NCBI RefSeq assembly: GCF_016745235.1
Contig: NZ_JAELVM010000003.1
Location: 1-64,000, forward strand
Length of the DNA: 64,000 nucleotides
Direction of reading: 5' to 3'
Source: Chryseobacterium endalhagicum
GTDB taxonomy: Bacteria > Bacteroidota > Bacteroidia > Flavobacteriales > Weeksellaceae
Of this stretch, positions 17,270 through 26,406 are shown one piece after another. A program made the position numbers and the translations under genes. The notes under the pieces were generated by a model. It was not told where the DNA came from. It worked only from the letters and a program-made list of their open reading frames with translations, and did not search any database. Each line of letters starts with the position of its first letter. Within the stretch, counting starts at the first letter, position 1.

Positions 17270-17473
17270 ATGAAAAGCTTAAAAAAACTAAACAGAAAAG
17301 AACTCAGAACAGTGCTTGGAGGGCATACCTGTGTTCCCTTCTATCCTCATCATGTGGTTTGGAACGGAACTCATGCATGTTGTTCTGTAGTTCCGGCGGG
17401 AGGAAATCCTTGTCCGTATATTCACAATTGTCTTGTTTCCGTAAACACCTGTGAATCGGGAGGTCCATTCTAA
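17270..17473 (+). CDS. Double-glycine leader peptide, Cys-rich (bacteriocin-like)
   Basis: The 67-residue product begins with an 18-residue leader (MKSLKKLNRKELRTVLGG) of the type used by peptidase-containing ABC transporters in Bacteroidota. Cleavage after GG would leave a 49-residue core with six cysteines, including a CC pair, several histidines near the start and prolines. Such peptides are annotated bacteriocin-like in Chryseobacterium. No peptidase ABC transporter or modifying enzyme is adjacent, so export and function depend on distant genes. A terminator follows. Confidence 0.68.
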   Translation: MKSLKKLNRKELRTVLGGHTCVPFYPHHVVWNGTHACCSVVPAGGNPCPYIHNCLVSVNTCESGGPF

Positions 17474-17492
17474 TAAAGAATATCTTACATAA

Positions 17493-17540
17493 AAAATCCG
17501 GAGGTTCATGATCTGATGAATTTCCGGATTATTTTTTTAA
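17493..17540 (+). terminator. Terminator after peptide genes
   Basis: AATCCGGA and TCCGGATT form an 8-bp stem around a loop of about 20 bases, followed by a T-run. It lies between convergent genes and may serve both strands. Confidence 0.7.
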
Positions 17541-17551
17541 TTTGAAATGGT

Positions 17552-19591
17552 TCAGGTATTTTCCTTCCTGTCATGATCAGCGTCTACATGAAGTTCAATA
17601 TTGATGGTAGTTCCTTCTCCTATGGCAGATACAATTTCCATACTTCCTTTCAGATATTCCACCCTGTTTTTAATATTGGTGAAACCTATCCCGGGACTCT
17701 GATCGAGAAGAGAAACATCAAATCCTTTTCCGTCATCTTCCACTGTAATGTAAAATATATTTTGGTTCTGGCTGCACTGGAGCATAATATTCGAGGGGTG
17801 TCCATGCCGTATTGCATTGGCAAGCAGTTCCTGAACGATCCGGTAAATGTGCATCTGAGTCGCATCGGGAATAGTCTTCGTAATATCAATGGACTGGAAA
17901 TCTATGATTGTTTCATCACTCTGCAGCAATTCGCAGAGATCCCTTAAAGAGGTTTCCAGCCCGATCTTCAGGAGACTTTCAGGCATCATATTCCTTGCTA
18001 TACGTCTCAATTCAACCACTGATTCATCAAGTCTGCTGATCACAGTCGTCAGGTTATGATATTCTGTTTTCTGCTGCTGGGTAAGGTTCATTTTGATTCC
18101 GGCAAGCATTCCGCCCAGACCGTCGTGGAGGTCGCGCCCGATACGCTGACGTTCACGCTCTTCTGCGTCAAGCATTTCCTGTACAAGCTTCAGATGGTGC
18201 TGGTGCTCGATTTCATTCAGATGCTGCTGGTGGTTGATCTCTTTCTGTACGGATAGTTTTTTTGCACTTTTATAATAGAATGCTAAAAAAAAGAGCCCGG
18301 TCAGCAATGCTGCTCCTGTAATTCCCAAAATCCAGCTTGTCAGTTTCTGATTTTTATTTTTAAGTTCCTGCTGCTTTTTGCCCGCCTGAAGCTGTACAAT
18401 GGTTTTTTCTTTTTCAGAATTTTTGAATTTGGCTTCTATTGCTAAAATATCTTTGTCCAGCTGAGCCTGATACAGACTGTCTGAAAAACTGATGTATTTT
18501 TTCTGCCATTCATAGGCTTCATCATTTTTGTTTAATGCATGAGAAATACGGGCCATCTGCTCATAGACTTCTTTCCGGCTATCAAAATTAGCCATGTATT
18601 CTGCATTATTTACAAGTCTGTGCAGGATCTTTTCCGCCGGTTTATATTGCTTTGCCTTGAAAAGAATTTCAAACTGGTTTCTGAGCAAATTATTTTCCAG
18701 ATAGGTATCCTGAATCTCTTTTGCATATTTTATTCCCTTTTCACAATTCAGAAAAGCGGTTTCATACTGCCCCTTTTTTTCAAAATAACTTCCGGCTGCT
18801 TTATAATAATCCGCATAATCTGCCGGGTTTGGGTTTTTATCAAGTATTTTTACCGCCTCATCCAGTCTTGTTTTGGCTTCAGGCAGCTGATCATTCATTA
18901 CAAATGCATCCGCAGAATAAATATAAGCCCTGAGGAGGGTATTTCTTTTGGAAGAAAGGCTGCTTTTCATCAGGATGACTTTCGAGAAATATTCTTCTGC
19001 CTTTTCCAGCTGATTGGCGTTCATAAGGAGAATTCCTACCTGTGAATAGAACATGGCCAAAGATTCTTTCTTCCCGTTTTTCTTTGTATAAGGAATTACT
19101 TTGTTTACAATGATATCAAGGGCCTTTTTTTCGTCATTGGCATTTTGGGCACTGATGGCTTCACTGTACCAGGATTTTGCCAGTACGTTATAAACATCCT
19201 TCGTATGGTATATGGAAAGTAAAGAATCTGCTTTTTGAAGGGCTTTCCTCGCTTTAACAGGATCATGATCCAGATAGACATCAATAACAGAGCTGTAATA
19301 TATCCCCAGTAAAAAACGGTTATTTTTAAAGTAGGACCTTCCCTGCACGAGGTATTTCTCAGCTTTTTTAAAATCTTTTAAAGACCAGTAATGCGCCAGA
19401 TGGAAAGAAACTCTTGCTTTTACACTGTCGTTCCTGCTGGTTTTCAGAATTGTATAAAGGCTGTCATGAAGAGCTTTCTGATCAAAGAATTCCTGAGCTT
19501 TAACCGGATGTACAGCTGCTGACATTATAGCAAGAAAACCAATAATTCTTAACGATAATACAGTGGCCCGTTGTATAAGTTTGGGTATCAT
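17552..19591 (-). CDS. TPR sensor histidine kinase, HisKA_3 type
   Basis: The 679-residue protein has a signal peptide (ending PVKAQ) and a periplasmic TPR region (about 40-400). One transmembrane segment lies near 420-442, followed by a short coiled coil. The HisKA_3 dimerisation domain contains ERQRIGRDLHDGLGGML (phospho-acceptor H489), and the HATPase domain contains QELLANAIRHG (N box), DDGKGFD and GIGFTNI. It is a NarL/DesK-type kinase that should partner with a LuxR-type response regulator. None is adjacent, so it is an orphan. It converges with the GG-leader peptide genes. TPR-sensor kinases of this layout are common in Flavobacteriia. Confidence 0.88.
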   Translation of the reverse strand: MIPKLIQRATVLSLRIIGFLAIMSAAVHPVKAQEFFDQKALHDSLYTILKTSRNDSVKARVSFHLAHYWSLKDFKKAEKYLVQGRSYFKNNRFLLGIYYSSVIDVYLDHDPVKARKALQKADSLLSIYHTKDVYNVLAKSWYSEAISAQNANDEKKALDIIVNKVIPYTKKNGKKESLAMFYSQVGILLMNANQLEKAEEYFSKVILMKSSLSSKRNTLLRAYIYSADAFVMNDQLPEAKTRLDEAVKILDKNPNPADYADYYKAAGSYFEKKGQYETAFLNCEKGIKYAKEIQDTYLENNLLRNQFEILFKAKQYKPAEKILHRLVNNAEYMANFDSRKEVYEQMARISHALNKNDEAYEWQKKYISFSDSLYQAQLDKDILAIEAKFKNSEKEKTIVQLQAGKKQQELKNKNQKLTSWILGITGAALLTGLFFLAFYYKSAKKLSVQKEINHQQHLNEIEHQHHLKLVQEMLDAEERERQRIGRDLHDGLGGMLAGIKMNLTQQQKTEYHNLTTVISRLDESVVELRRIARNMMPESLLKIGLETSLRDLCELLQSDETIIDFQSIDITKTIPDATQMHIYRIVQELLANAIRHGHPSNIMLQCSQNQNIFYITVEDDGKGFDVSLLDQSPGIGFTNIKNRVEYLKGSMEIVSAIGEGTTINIELHVDADHDRKENT

Positions 19592-19835
19592 TTTCTTATC
19601 AGTTTATAGAGTGTGAAGATAGAGATAATTAAAACGGAAGAGCCCCCGGAAAAACCCGGAGACTCATTTCCTATAAAAAACCACTTACCGAAAGCGTATA
19701 TGATGAATCTGAAAATTTACTGTCCCCGGAATGAAGTGTTGACCCGTTCATTTCACTCCGGCTCCACAATCATGTTATAGTTTTTGGGCTTTCAGATGTT
19801 TAAGCGGCTTTTTTCTATGAAAAGTAAAAAATATG

Positions 19836-20831
19836 TTATTCTTTTATCAGCTTTTTTGAAACGGTATTTCCATTTTTCAGCTCTCCTTTTAGAATATATA
19901 CTCCTTTGGGAAGTTTTGAAATGTCAATCTTTTTCATATCCGATGTTTTTAAAACAGATTTTCCGTCTAAAGAAGTAATCATGATATTTTTAATTTCCTC
20001 ATCCGATTTCAGGTGAATGATATCTGAACCCGGATTGGGATACAAAGAAATATCAGTCTTGCTTTTCGCAGTTTCAGAAGTGGATAATGCTCCCGGAACC
20101 AGATAAGAAATTGTTTTGGTGATATTCGTAGTTCCGTTAATGGTAAATGTATTGATTCCAAAAGACAATACCGTTCCCGAAGCCTGGCTGATCCATTGAT
20201 AGGATTCATTGGTATAAGACATCGGTGGGAGTCCCGGGCTGGTTTGAGTGGCTGTTCTCATTCTTTTTACCCTCAAAACATTGTTGTACGTTCCTGTAGG
20301 CGTAATCACGGTGCCATAGCCGTCTGCAAGGAAAGACTGCTGCCCTGCTTCACTGCTATTCATCGTGGCTGAAACCGTATTGAACTGATAGGTTTCATCA
20401 AACTGCTGCAGATAGGTGACCGGAAATTTAAAATTAATCAAAGGATCCGTATACGTTATCGTTCCATCTCCCAAAGCCGGACCGAAATAAGTTCCTATCA
20501 TGGTAGCTTCCGTATCGCTTATAATATTGAAATCATACGTATCGGCAGCAATTGGGTTGGTGATTCTGTTCGCTGTCGGGAATCTGAAGCAGTTGGTCTG
20601 CCCGGGACATGCATTGGTATTTGCTGTAATCGGAGTATCTCCAGTGTACGCAGAAAAATCCCAGGTGATATTAGCGCCTGCAGATCCTGCAGTAATGGCT
20701 GTAGTTGATACATCTCCGGACCGGAATGTAATGGGGACATTGATCCTGTCCACCCCGGACCGCGTTACCGTAGGCTGGGCATAGGCCATGATTCCTACGG
20801 TAAGGGATAAGAGAAAATTAAGCTTTTTCAT
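19836..20831 (-). CDS. T9SS-secreted protein of unknown function
   Basis: The 331-residue protein has a signal peptide (MKKLNFLLSLTVGIMAYAQ) and a beta-rich middle of about 230 residues without a recognised catalytic motif. A T9SS type A sorting domain ends it (about 258-331: DISLYPNPGSDIIHL, then KGVYILKGE and the final LIKE). It should be exported by the Por system and retained or released at the surface. The gene stands alone with a well-formed promoter upstream. The role may be adhesin- or matrix-like; the sequence does not settle it. Confidence 0.75.
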   Translation of the reverse strand: MKKLNFLLSLTVGIMAYAQPTVTRSGVDRINVPITFRSGDVSTTAITAGSAGANITWDFSAYTGDTPITANTNACPGQTNCFRFPTANRITNPIAADTYDFNIISDTEATMIGTYFGPALGDGTITYTDPLINFKFPVTYLQQFDETYQFNTVSATMNSSEAGQQSFLADGYGTVITPTGTYNNVLRVKRMRTATQTSPGLPPMSYTNESYQWISQASGTVLSFGINTFTINGTTNITKTISYLVPGALSTSETAKSKTDISLYPNPGSDIIHLKSDEEIKNIMITSLDGKSVLKTSDMKKIDISKLPKGVYILKGELKNGNTVSKKLIKE

Positions 20832-20881
20832 ATTTTATTCAGGTTTGGTGAAGTGATGGTATAGGGAGTGTTTTTTTATTA

Positions 20882-20912
20882 CAAATGTATTCCCAAGCCT
20901 GTATTTCATCAA
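20882..20912 (-). promoter_or_regulatory. Bacteroidota promoter, TTG-N20-TACATTTG
   Basis: On the minus strand a TTG (20910-20912) is spaced 20 bases from TACATTTG (20882-20889), matching the TTG/TAnnTTTG consensus. The 5' UTR of the T9SS gene would be about 45 bases. Confidence 0.6.
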
Positions 20913-21040
20913 TACTTAAAAAAATGTATTTTTTTCTACCTATAATTAGGTATTTCAGAACAGATAGCAAATCATTATTTTGAGAGAGTGCGGTTCAAAA
21001 CAAAATAACCGGCTGATGATGCCGGGTATGTACTGTCTGT

Positions 21041-21289
21041 TTATTTTAACCCGAGTTCGGGATAAGGGATCTCCAATTATATAATAGGTCAGGAAGTCTG
21101 AAGCCCGAAGAGGGAAGTTATTGAATTCCAAAGGAGAAATACACCATTATTTTATTAATTTTTTAACCTGCTTCAACGAATGTAAAGACAGCTGTTTAAT
21201 ATTATAGTCTACAAGTAACTTCCAGCCTCTATCTTCCAGCTTCCTGCCCCTTTAACCTCAGCTTCTTATCCTGAACTCAGTTTATTTTA
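21041..21289. repeat. MITE-like element (family 2), full length
   Basis: The layout is the same as at 3651-3886: outer arms TAACCCGAGTTCGGGATAAG and CTTATCCTGAACTCAG, inner arms GGTCAGGAAGTCTGAAG and AACTTCCAGCCTC, and a shared core GACAGCTGTTTAATATT. It ends two bases before the AraC stop codon region and may act as its transcription terminator. Confidence 0.75.
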
Positions 21290-21291
21290 TC

Positions 21292-22206
21292 TTAATTGAA
21301 TGACTGTCTGTAGCTCAAAGGGGTTTTATCCGTTTTCTTTTTAAACAGTTTATTAAAAGACTGCGGATGTTCAAAACCTAAGGCATAGGCTACTTCCGAA
21401 ACTGAAAAGCTGGTAGCGGTAAGATATTCCTTTGCCTTTTCGATCAGCTTTTCATGAATGTGCTGCTGGGCATTCTGTCCGGTAAGATTCCGGAGCATAT
21501 CACTCAGGTAATGCGGGGACAGATGAAGTTCAGAAGCAAGGAATTCCACCGTAGGAATACCATTGTTAAGGCTCTGCTGCTGGTTAAAATAATCTTCGAG
21601 AACCGTTTCCATTTTGGACAATAAGTCGCTGTTCACCGCTTTTCTGGTGATGAACTGTCTTTTATAAAAACGGTTGCTGTAATTCAGCAGAACTTCGATA
21701 TAAGAAATAATGACGTCCTGGCTTACCTCATCTATAGCCGTATTCAGCTCATTATTGATCTGATCCAGCAGTCCTGTGATCACTTTTTTTTCCTGATCAG
21801 ACAGATGCAGGGCTTCATTGGTATCATAGGAAAAGAAACCGAATTTCCTGATGGTTTTCGCTAAAGGATAAGTCCTTAAAAAATCAGGATGTACCAGCAA
21901 TGTGTACCCGCAGTATTCAGCATCCACATCTGTTGAGAGGATCTGTCCCGGGGAGGTAAACATCATGCCGCCTTCATTAAAATCATAATATCCCTGTCCG
22001 TAGCCTATTTTACCGTGCTCGGAATATTTGTACGAAATTTTATAAAAATCCATCAGAAAGCTTCTTTTGATATACTCTTTATTGACAACCATTTTCGTAT
22101 TGTCTACAAGACTTACCAGCGGGTGAAGCGGTTTGGGAAGCTGCAGCATATGGTGCAGCTCCGATATGGACGAAATTTTCAGCGGTGTATTATCTTTCTT
22201 TTCCAT
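21292..22206 (-). CDS. AraC-family transcriptional regulator
   Basis: The 304-residue protein has an N-terminal sensing domain (about 20-180) and a C-terminal AraC double HTH (about 205-304). The HTH contains PTVEFLASELHLSPHYLSDMLR and FSVSEVAYALGFEHPQSFNKLF followed by KTPLSYRQ. It lies downstream of an SDR oxidoreductase gene on the same strand, separated by a family 2 repeat. The AraC-SDR pairing is common in Bacteroidota and suggests that the regulator controls the SDR gene, but this is inference. Confidence 0.85.
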   Translation of the reverse strand: MEKKDNTPLKISSISELHHMLQLPKPLHPLVSLVDNTKMVVNKEYIKRSFLMDFYKISYKYSEHGKIGYGQGYYDFNEGGMMFTSPGQILSTDVDAEYCGYTLLVHPDFLRTYPLAKTIRKFGFFSYDTNEALHLSDQEKKVITGLLDQINNELNTAIDEVSQDVIISYIEVLLNYSNRFYKRQFITRKAVNSDLLSKMETVLEDYFNQQQSLNNGIPTVEFLASELHLSPHYLSDMLRNLTGQNAQQHIHEKLIEKAKEYLTATSFSVSEVAYALGFEHPQSFNKLFKKKTDKTPLSYRQSFN

Positions 22207-22254
22207 GATATAAATGTATTAAAAACATTTCTGTTTTTTTGATGAAGTGATTAA

Positions 22255-22495
22255 AGTTAAGATTAATAAGGATGGAGGATGGATGATGGGGGCCGGAAGT
22301 TACTGTTGGACGCAAATATTAAACAGTTACTTTCAATTTGATGAAGCAAATTTAGGCTTCTATAGCTTCTTACTTGTTGATGTAATTATAAAAAACAGCT
22401 GGAACCCACGTCAATTCATCGCAGCCTGAAAGAGAACCTCCATCTTCCCTCTTCCTGCTTCCATCCTCTTCACCTTAATTTTTTTATACCTAACT
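22255..22495. repeat. Family 2 repeat, diverged copy
   Basis: The left arm (GGATGGAGGATGGATGATGG, then GGAAGTTACTG) and the right arm (CTCCATCTTCCCTCTTCCTG) are inverted relative to each other. The left arm matches the reverse complement of 386-447. The middle part differs from other copies. It fills the gap between the AraC and SDR genes. Confidence 0.65.
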
Positions 22496-22496
22496 C

Positions 22497-23294
22497 CTAG
22501 ATAAACTGTTTTCCAAACTGTTCTCTGAAAAGCTCATCGCCCTGTTCAAGACGTTGGGCGTATAAAGCTTTTGCATCTTCACCGGCTACGTATCTCAACT
22601 GTTTTTTGCCGTCTGTAGCAGCTTCATAAACCACCTCAGCAATCTGCATCGGTTCTGATGCCGCCGCCATCATTCCTTCCATATTCGAAAATAAGGAATT
22701 GGTCATGTCTTCATATGCCGGACTTGTGGCAGAGTCCAGGGAACGGCTTACGAAATCGGTTTTAATTCCTCCCGGAGAAACCGTTTTAATATCCACTCCT
22801 AATGAGTTCAGCTCGTACGCTAAACTTTCGCTCCAGCCTTCCAGCGCCCATTTTGTCGCATGATAAGTAGATCCCAAAGGAAAAGCAATCAATCCTCCGA
22901 TGGATGTGGTAGAAATAAACATTCCGCTCTTTTTCTCTCTGAAATATGGGATAAATGCCTGGGTTACACGGATCACGCCCAAAAGATTGGTATCCAGCTG
23001 TTTCAGGATCTGTTCATCCGTCAAAGCTTCCAAAGGACCGATAAGTCCATATCCTGCATTATTAAAAACCACATCTATGGAGCTCAGTTCGAGAGCTTTA
23101 TTAACCGTTGATCTTATCTGCTCCAGATTCGTCACATCCAAAGGAAGCAGGGTGACATTGTCCAAACCGGAAAGTTCTGTATCTGCGTCCGGGTTTCTCA
23201 TGGTAGCAATTACATTCCATCCTCTGCTTTGAAATAACTGGGCAGCCGCTTTTCCTAAACCTGTTGAAGCGCCTGTTATAAAAATTGTTTTCAT
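22497..23294 (-). CDS. SDR-family NAD(P)-dependent oxidoreductase
   Basis: The 265-residue protein is a classical short-chain dehydrogenase. It has the nucleotide-binding motif TGASTGLG (about 6-13), NNAGYG near 80-85, a catalytic Ser in the STTSIGG stretch and the YHATK motif (Tyr and Lys). It should reduce or oxidise a small carbonyl or alcohol substrate in the cytoplasm. The substrate is not readable. It sits upstream of an AraC regulator, as is usual for this SDR subgroup. Confidence 0.9.
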   Translation of the reverse strand: MKTIFITGASTGLGKAAAQLFQSRGWNVIATMRNPDADTELSGLDNVTLLPLDVTNLEQIRSTVNKALELSSIDVVFNNAGYGLIGPLEALTDEQILKQLDTNLLGVIRVTQAFIPYFREKKSGMFISTTSIGGLIAFPLGSTYHATKWALEGWSESLAYELNSLGVDIKTVSPGGIKTDFVSRSLDSATSPAYEDMTNSLFSNMEGMMAAASEPMQIAEVVYEAATDGKKQLRYVAGEDAKALYAQRLEQGDELFREQFGKQFI

Positions 23295-23545
23295 TTTTTT
23301 CTGTATTTAAATTAACAAGACAAAGGTCAGCAATAGAAAAAAAGCCGGAGTTGCCAAATTGGATGAAGATGTATCCAAAATGGAGCAAGTCGTTTATTGT
23401 GTATAATTGATCTGAATTTTCAGTTCCAACTTAAAATTACAGTGCGTGCGAAAGGATTTCAGCAGAACATGAAGAATAGGAAGCCGCCACAGGTCTGAGA
23501 AAAAATCATATTTCTGCAGCTCACCCCTTAAAATAATCCTGATCT

Positions 23546-24130
23546 CTACCGTCCCTGTATTCTTCTACGAATTCTGCTTAAAGACTCCGGCTGGATACCT
23601 AAGTAGCTGGCTATATGTTTTTGTGGAAGCAGCTGAAGAATTTTAGGATTTTCTTCCAGTAACTGATGGTATCGCCGCTCAGGGGATAAGCAGAGTAAGC
23701 CTTCAATCCTTTTTTTGGCCTGAAGATAAGCGGTTTCCGTAATCTTTCTTCCGAATTCCTGCCAGTACGGATCTTTATGATACAGGCTTTGCAGATGCTC
23801 CCTGTCCAGAAGAAACATTTCTGAATCCTCAACGGCTTTGATATTTATTTCAGACTGCCCGCCGGATAAAATACTGTCGTAATCTGTGACCAGACCGTTT
23901 TCATGGTAAAAATTAACGTTAATCTCTTTCCCGTTGCTCTGATAATAAAAGCTGCGCATCACTCCGCTCTTCAAAAATCCCAGATAGCGGCAGTATTCTC
24001 CTTTCCTCAAAAAGAATGATGCTTTTTTGAACATTACTTTCTTTAAATAACCCCGCAGTTCTGCATAATGTTCTTCATCCACTAAAAATAATGAGCCGTT
24101 GGTTAAATATTCTTCAGTGATGCTTTTCAT
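23546..24130 (-). CDS. Crp/Fnr-family regulator
   Basis: The 194-residue protein has a cyclic-nucleotide-binding-like beta-roll (about 20-120, with FLRKGEYCRYLGFLKSGVMR) and a C-terminal winged helix with IASYLGIQPESLSRIRRRI. The family is the common Bacteroidota Crp/Fnr paralogue group, in which cAMP-binding residues are often not conserved. It lies 250 bases upstream of the SDR gene on the same strand, with no recognised features in that gap. The regulated genes are unknown. Confidence 0.82.
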   Translation of the reverse strand: MKSITEEYLTNGSLFLVDEEHYAELRGYLKKVMFKKASFFLRKGEYCRYLGFLKSGVMRSFYYQSNGKEINVNFYHENGLVTDYDSILSGGQSEINIKAVEDSEMFLLDREHLQSLYHKDPYWQEFGRKITETAYLQAKKRIEGLLCLSPERRYHQLLEENPKILQLLPQKHIASYLGIQPESLSRIRRRIQGR

Positions 24131-24311
24131 AGGATAAAAGGGATGTTTAGGTTTTATTTTCCGGATATTCAGGACAGCAGAAATGGTATTATGAAGAGTC
24201 TTTTTTATACCATCAAGAAGAAGGAAGCCGGTTTTAGCTCCCTTCCGTTGTAAAATATAATTTGTTAAAATGTTGTACCATTGAACTGATTATTAATCAC
24301 ATATATAGTTT

Positions 24312-24465
24312 TGCTTTTTTAAATAAAATGCCTTTGTTTATCTTTATTAAAACTGTTTTATTTCAAAAAAAGCTTTGTCTAACCTTGCGATTATTAAACA
24401 CAAAGAAAGACAAGAATTTGTTTTTCACTTATTTCTGAAATACAGGGTATCAAAATGAACAACAG
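24312..24465. repeat. MITE-like element (family 1), diverged copy
   Basis: It shares AAATGCCTTTGTTTATCTT, CCTTGCGATTATTAAACACA and TTTTTCACTTATTT with the element at 182-322. The right inverted-repeat end is shortened by an internal deletion. It occupies most of the 381-base gap between the Crp and MocR genes. Confidence 0.65.
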
Positions 24466-24511
24466 ATTTTTGTTAATGAATTACCCTCATCCCAATCCGT
24501 ATGCTCACCCA

Positions 24512-25933
24512 CTAAAAAAATCCTGACATGATCCGTACCGCTTCCTCCATATTTTTTTCGGATACAGAGCCGAAGCTTACCAGGAAACCTTCCCCTTCAT
24601 CAAAATTATAATAGTCGGACCCCATCAATACGGGTTTTATGCCTTTGGCAATAATTTCTTCTTTTAAATAGCTGTTATAGCTTTCTCTTAACGGTTCTAC
24701 CAGCGTAATCCAATAGCTCAGGCCAAGCTCAGGTTTTATAAACGTAATTTTATCTTTAAGGTATTTATTCAGTAGTTCTTCGAAAAAATCTCTTTTGTAT
24801 TTATAGAATGGGACCGATTTCTTCAGATGTTTGGTATAGGTTCCATCATCAATTAAATTGAAAAAAGCACGCTCCATAATAGGATCACCATTCACATCTA
24901 TGATATTTTTAAGGGCATTGATTTTTTTTATCATCTCCTGATCTCCTGCCACATACCCGATATTTAAAAAAGGACTTACCGAGGCACTGAAAGAGCCTAT
25001 ATAGATGTAGTTTTTAAGCCTTTCATCACTGCATAATGGCAGCAGCCGGTTTTCACTGTAATTAATATCAATACAGTAATCATATTCTATCACATAAAAA
25101 TTGAATTTATTGGACAGATCAATCAGGGCACGCCGTCTTGATTCGCTCAGCACTGCTGTGGTCGGAAACTGGGAATTAGGCGTTATAAAAACAGCTTTTA
25201 TCTTCTTTCCGGCATTGATAAACTTTTGAACCTCGTCAATAATGATTCCTTCCGTATCTATTGACGCGTACAGAACTGTCGCTCCGGCATGTTCAAAGGT
25301 ATCCCAGGCAGATCTGTATCCCGGATGCTCTACAATAACGCAGTCGCCACTTTCCAGCAGACACTGCGAGATCAGAAAAAAGGCCATTTGCCCGTCCCTG
25401 GTAATGCATATATTATTTTCATCGCCTATAATCCTCCGCTGATGATTGAGCATCTGCGACAGAGCCATACGGAGTTTGATGTATCCTGCCGGATCGTTAA
25501 AAATATGAATCTTATGCTTTCGGATGCTTTTCATCACCAGTTTATACTCGCGCATAATATCTGCCATAGGTGAGAAACTGATATCCGGAAGTCCCTGGTC
25601 AAAAACTATTTTGTTCACAGAAGCTCTCATTCTGCCAAAATCCGGAGAGGGGGTTACTTTCCTGTTTTCAGGCGTATGAGAAGATACAAATGTTCCGGTT
25701 CTTGGTTTAGACATCACCCAGCCTTCATATTCCAGCTGGGTATAAGCTTCGATCACTGTATTTCTGTTGACCTTCAGCATATCCGCCAGTTTTCTGGTTC
25801 CGGGCAGAACATTTCCCTGCTTCAGTTTACCGGAATGTATTGCATCTATAATGGTTTCAACAATCTGTTTATAAATGGGGAGCTGAAAATATTTTTCTTC
25901 AATTTTCAGATTAAGATTCCAGGGTCGTAACAT
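24512..25933 (-). CDS. MocR/PdxR-type GntR-aminotransferase regulator
   Basis: The 473-residue protein has an N-terminal GntR winged helix (about 15-80: PIYKQIVETIIDAIHSGKLK, then LPGTRKLADMLKVNRNTVIE). A PLP-dependent aminotransferase fold (about 110-473) follows. A typical stretch is DYCIDINYSENR, but the region expected to hold the catalytic Lys reads YIGSFSASVSPFLNIGY. A canonical SxxK is therefore not obvious at this spot. MocR regulators use PLP or amino acids as effectors and bind repeated sites in promoter DNA. It diverges from the hydrolase gene at 26407, and repeated ACTGGTC/GACCAGT sites lie between them. Confidence 0.88.
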   Translation of the reverse strand: MLRPWNLNLKIEEKYFQLPIYKQIVETIIDAIHSGKLKQGNVLPGTRKLADMLKVNRNTVIEAYTQLEYEGWVMSKPRTGTFVSSHTPENRKVTPSPDFGRMRASVNKIVFDQGLPDISFSPMADIMREYKLVMKSIRKHKIHIFNDPAGYIKLRMALSQMLNHQRRIIGDENNICITRDGQMAFFLISQCLLESGDCVIVEHPGYRSAWDTFEHAGATVLYASIDTEGIIIDEVQKFINAGKKIKAVFITPNSQFPTTAVLSESRRRALIDLSNKFNFYVIEYDYCIDINYSENRLLPLCSDERLKNYIYIGSFSASVSPFLNIGYVAGDQEMIKKINALKNIIDVNGDPIMERAFFNLIDDGTYTKHLKKSVPFYKYKRDFFEELLNKYLKDKITFIKPELGLSYWITLVEPLRESYNSYLKEEIIAKGIKPVLMGSDYYNFDEGEGFLVSFGSVSEKNMEEAVRIMSGFF

Positions 25934-26406
25934 TATTTCTATAGACTGTTTTTATTAAAATCTTTTTTACAATGATCAGTTTATGATAAGAATGCAGCTG
26001 TGATGTAATTAAAATAACTTCATGGTCCTTCTTCCTCCTCTTTTTTGGACTAAATTGTAAAAGACGGTAAAGCAATAATCATAATTTTACCAATGTCTAC
26101 CTGAGCTTTTATTAAATCAATCCAAAAACATATTCTCAAAGAAAAAGAATTTTAAGACCTTCCCACTGGTCCAGTTTTAATATTTATTACAGACCAGTCT
26201 ATCTTAAACATAAACCAATATCAACTGAATAACGTGTATTTTTCAAAATATTATCTGCTTTCAAAAAAAACAAGAAACTGGACCAGACAAAAATATTGAG
26301 AAATTATGATATTCGCTATAATAAATCACTCAATAATGATTAATAATTTATTGCTGTCATTTATACTAATTCATCAAAAATACAGACCAACTTAAAAAGT
26401 AAACTT
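25934..26406. other. 473-base divergent region of MocR and hydrolase genes
   Basis: No ORF is visible in this AT-rich stretch. The ACTGGTC-type sites are described separately. Another partial site (CAGACCAAC) lies at 26383-26391, about 15 bases before the hydrolase start codon. Confidence 0.5.
26165..26287. promoter_or_regulatory. Repeated ACTGGTC half-sites, candidate MocR operators
   Basis: ACTGGTCCAGT (26165-26175) is a near-perfect palindrome. GACCAGT follows at 26192-26198 and ACTGGACCAGA at 26277-26287. The sites lie between a MocR-type regulator and the divergent hydrolase gene, the usual position of MocR operators. Confidence 0.5.

Noticed and set aside
19784..19978. 64-codon ORF across the 3' end of the T9SS gene
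   Set aside because: Overlaps the conserved sorting domain of the gene on the other strand and lacks its own signals.
22247..22429. 60-codon ORF inside the family 2 repeat
   Set aside because: Overlaps a repeat with inverted arms; the amino-acid content follows the repeat words.
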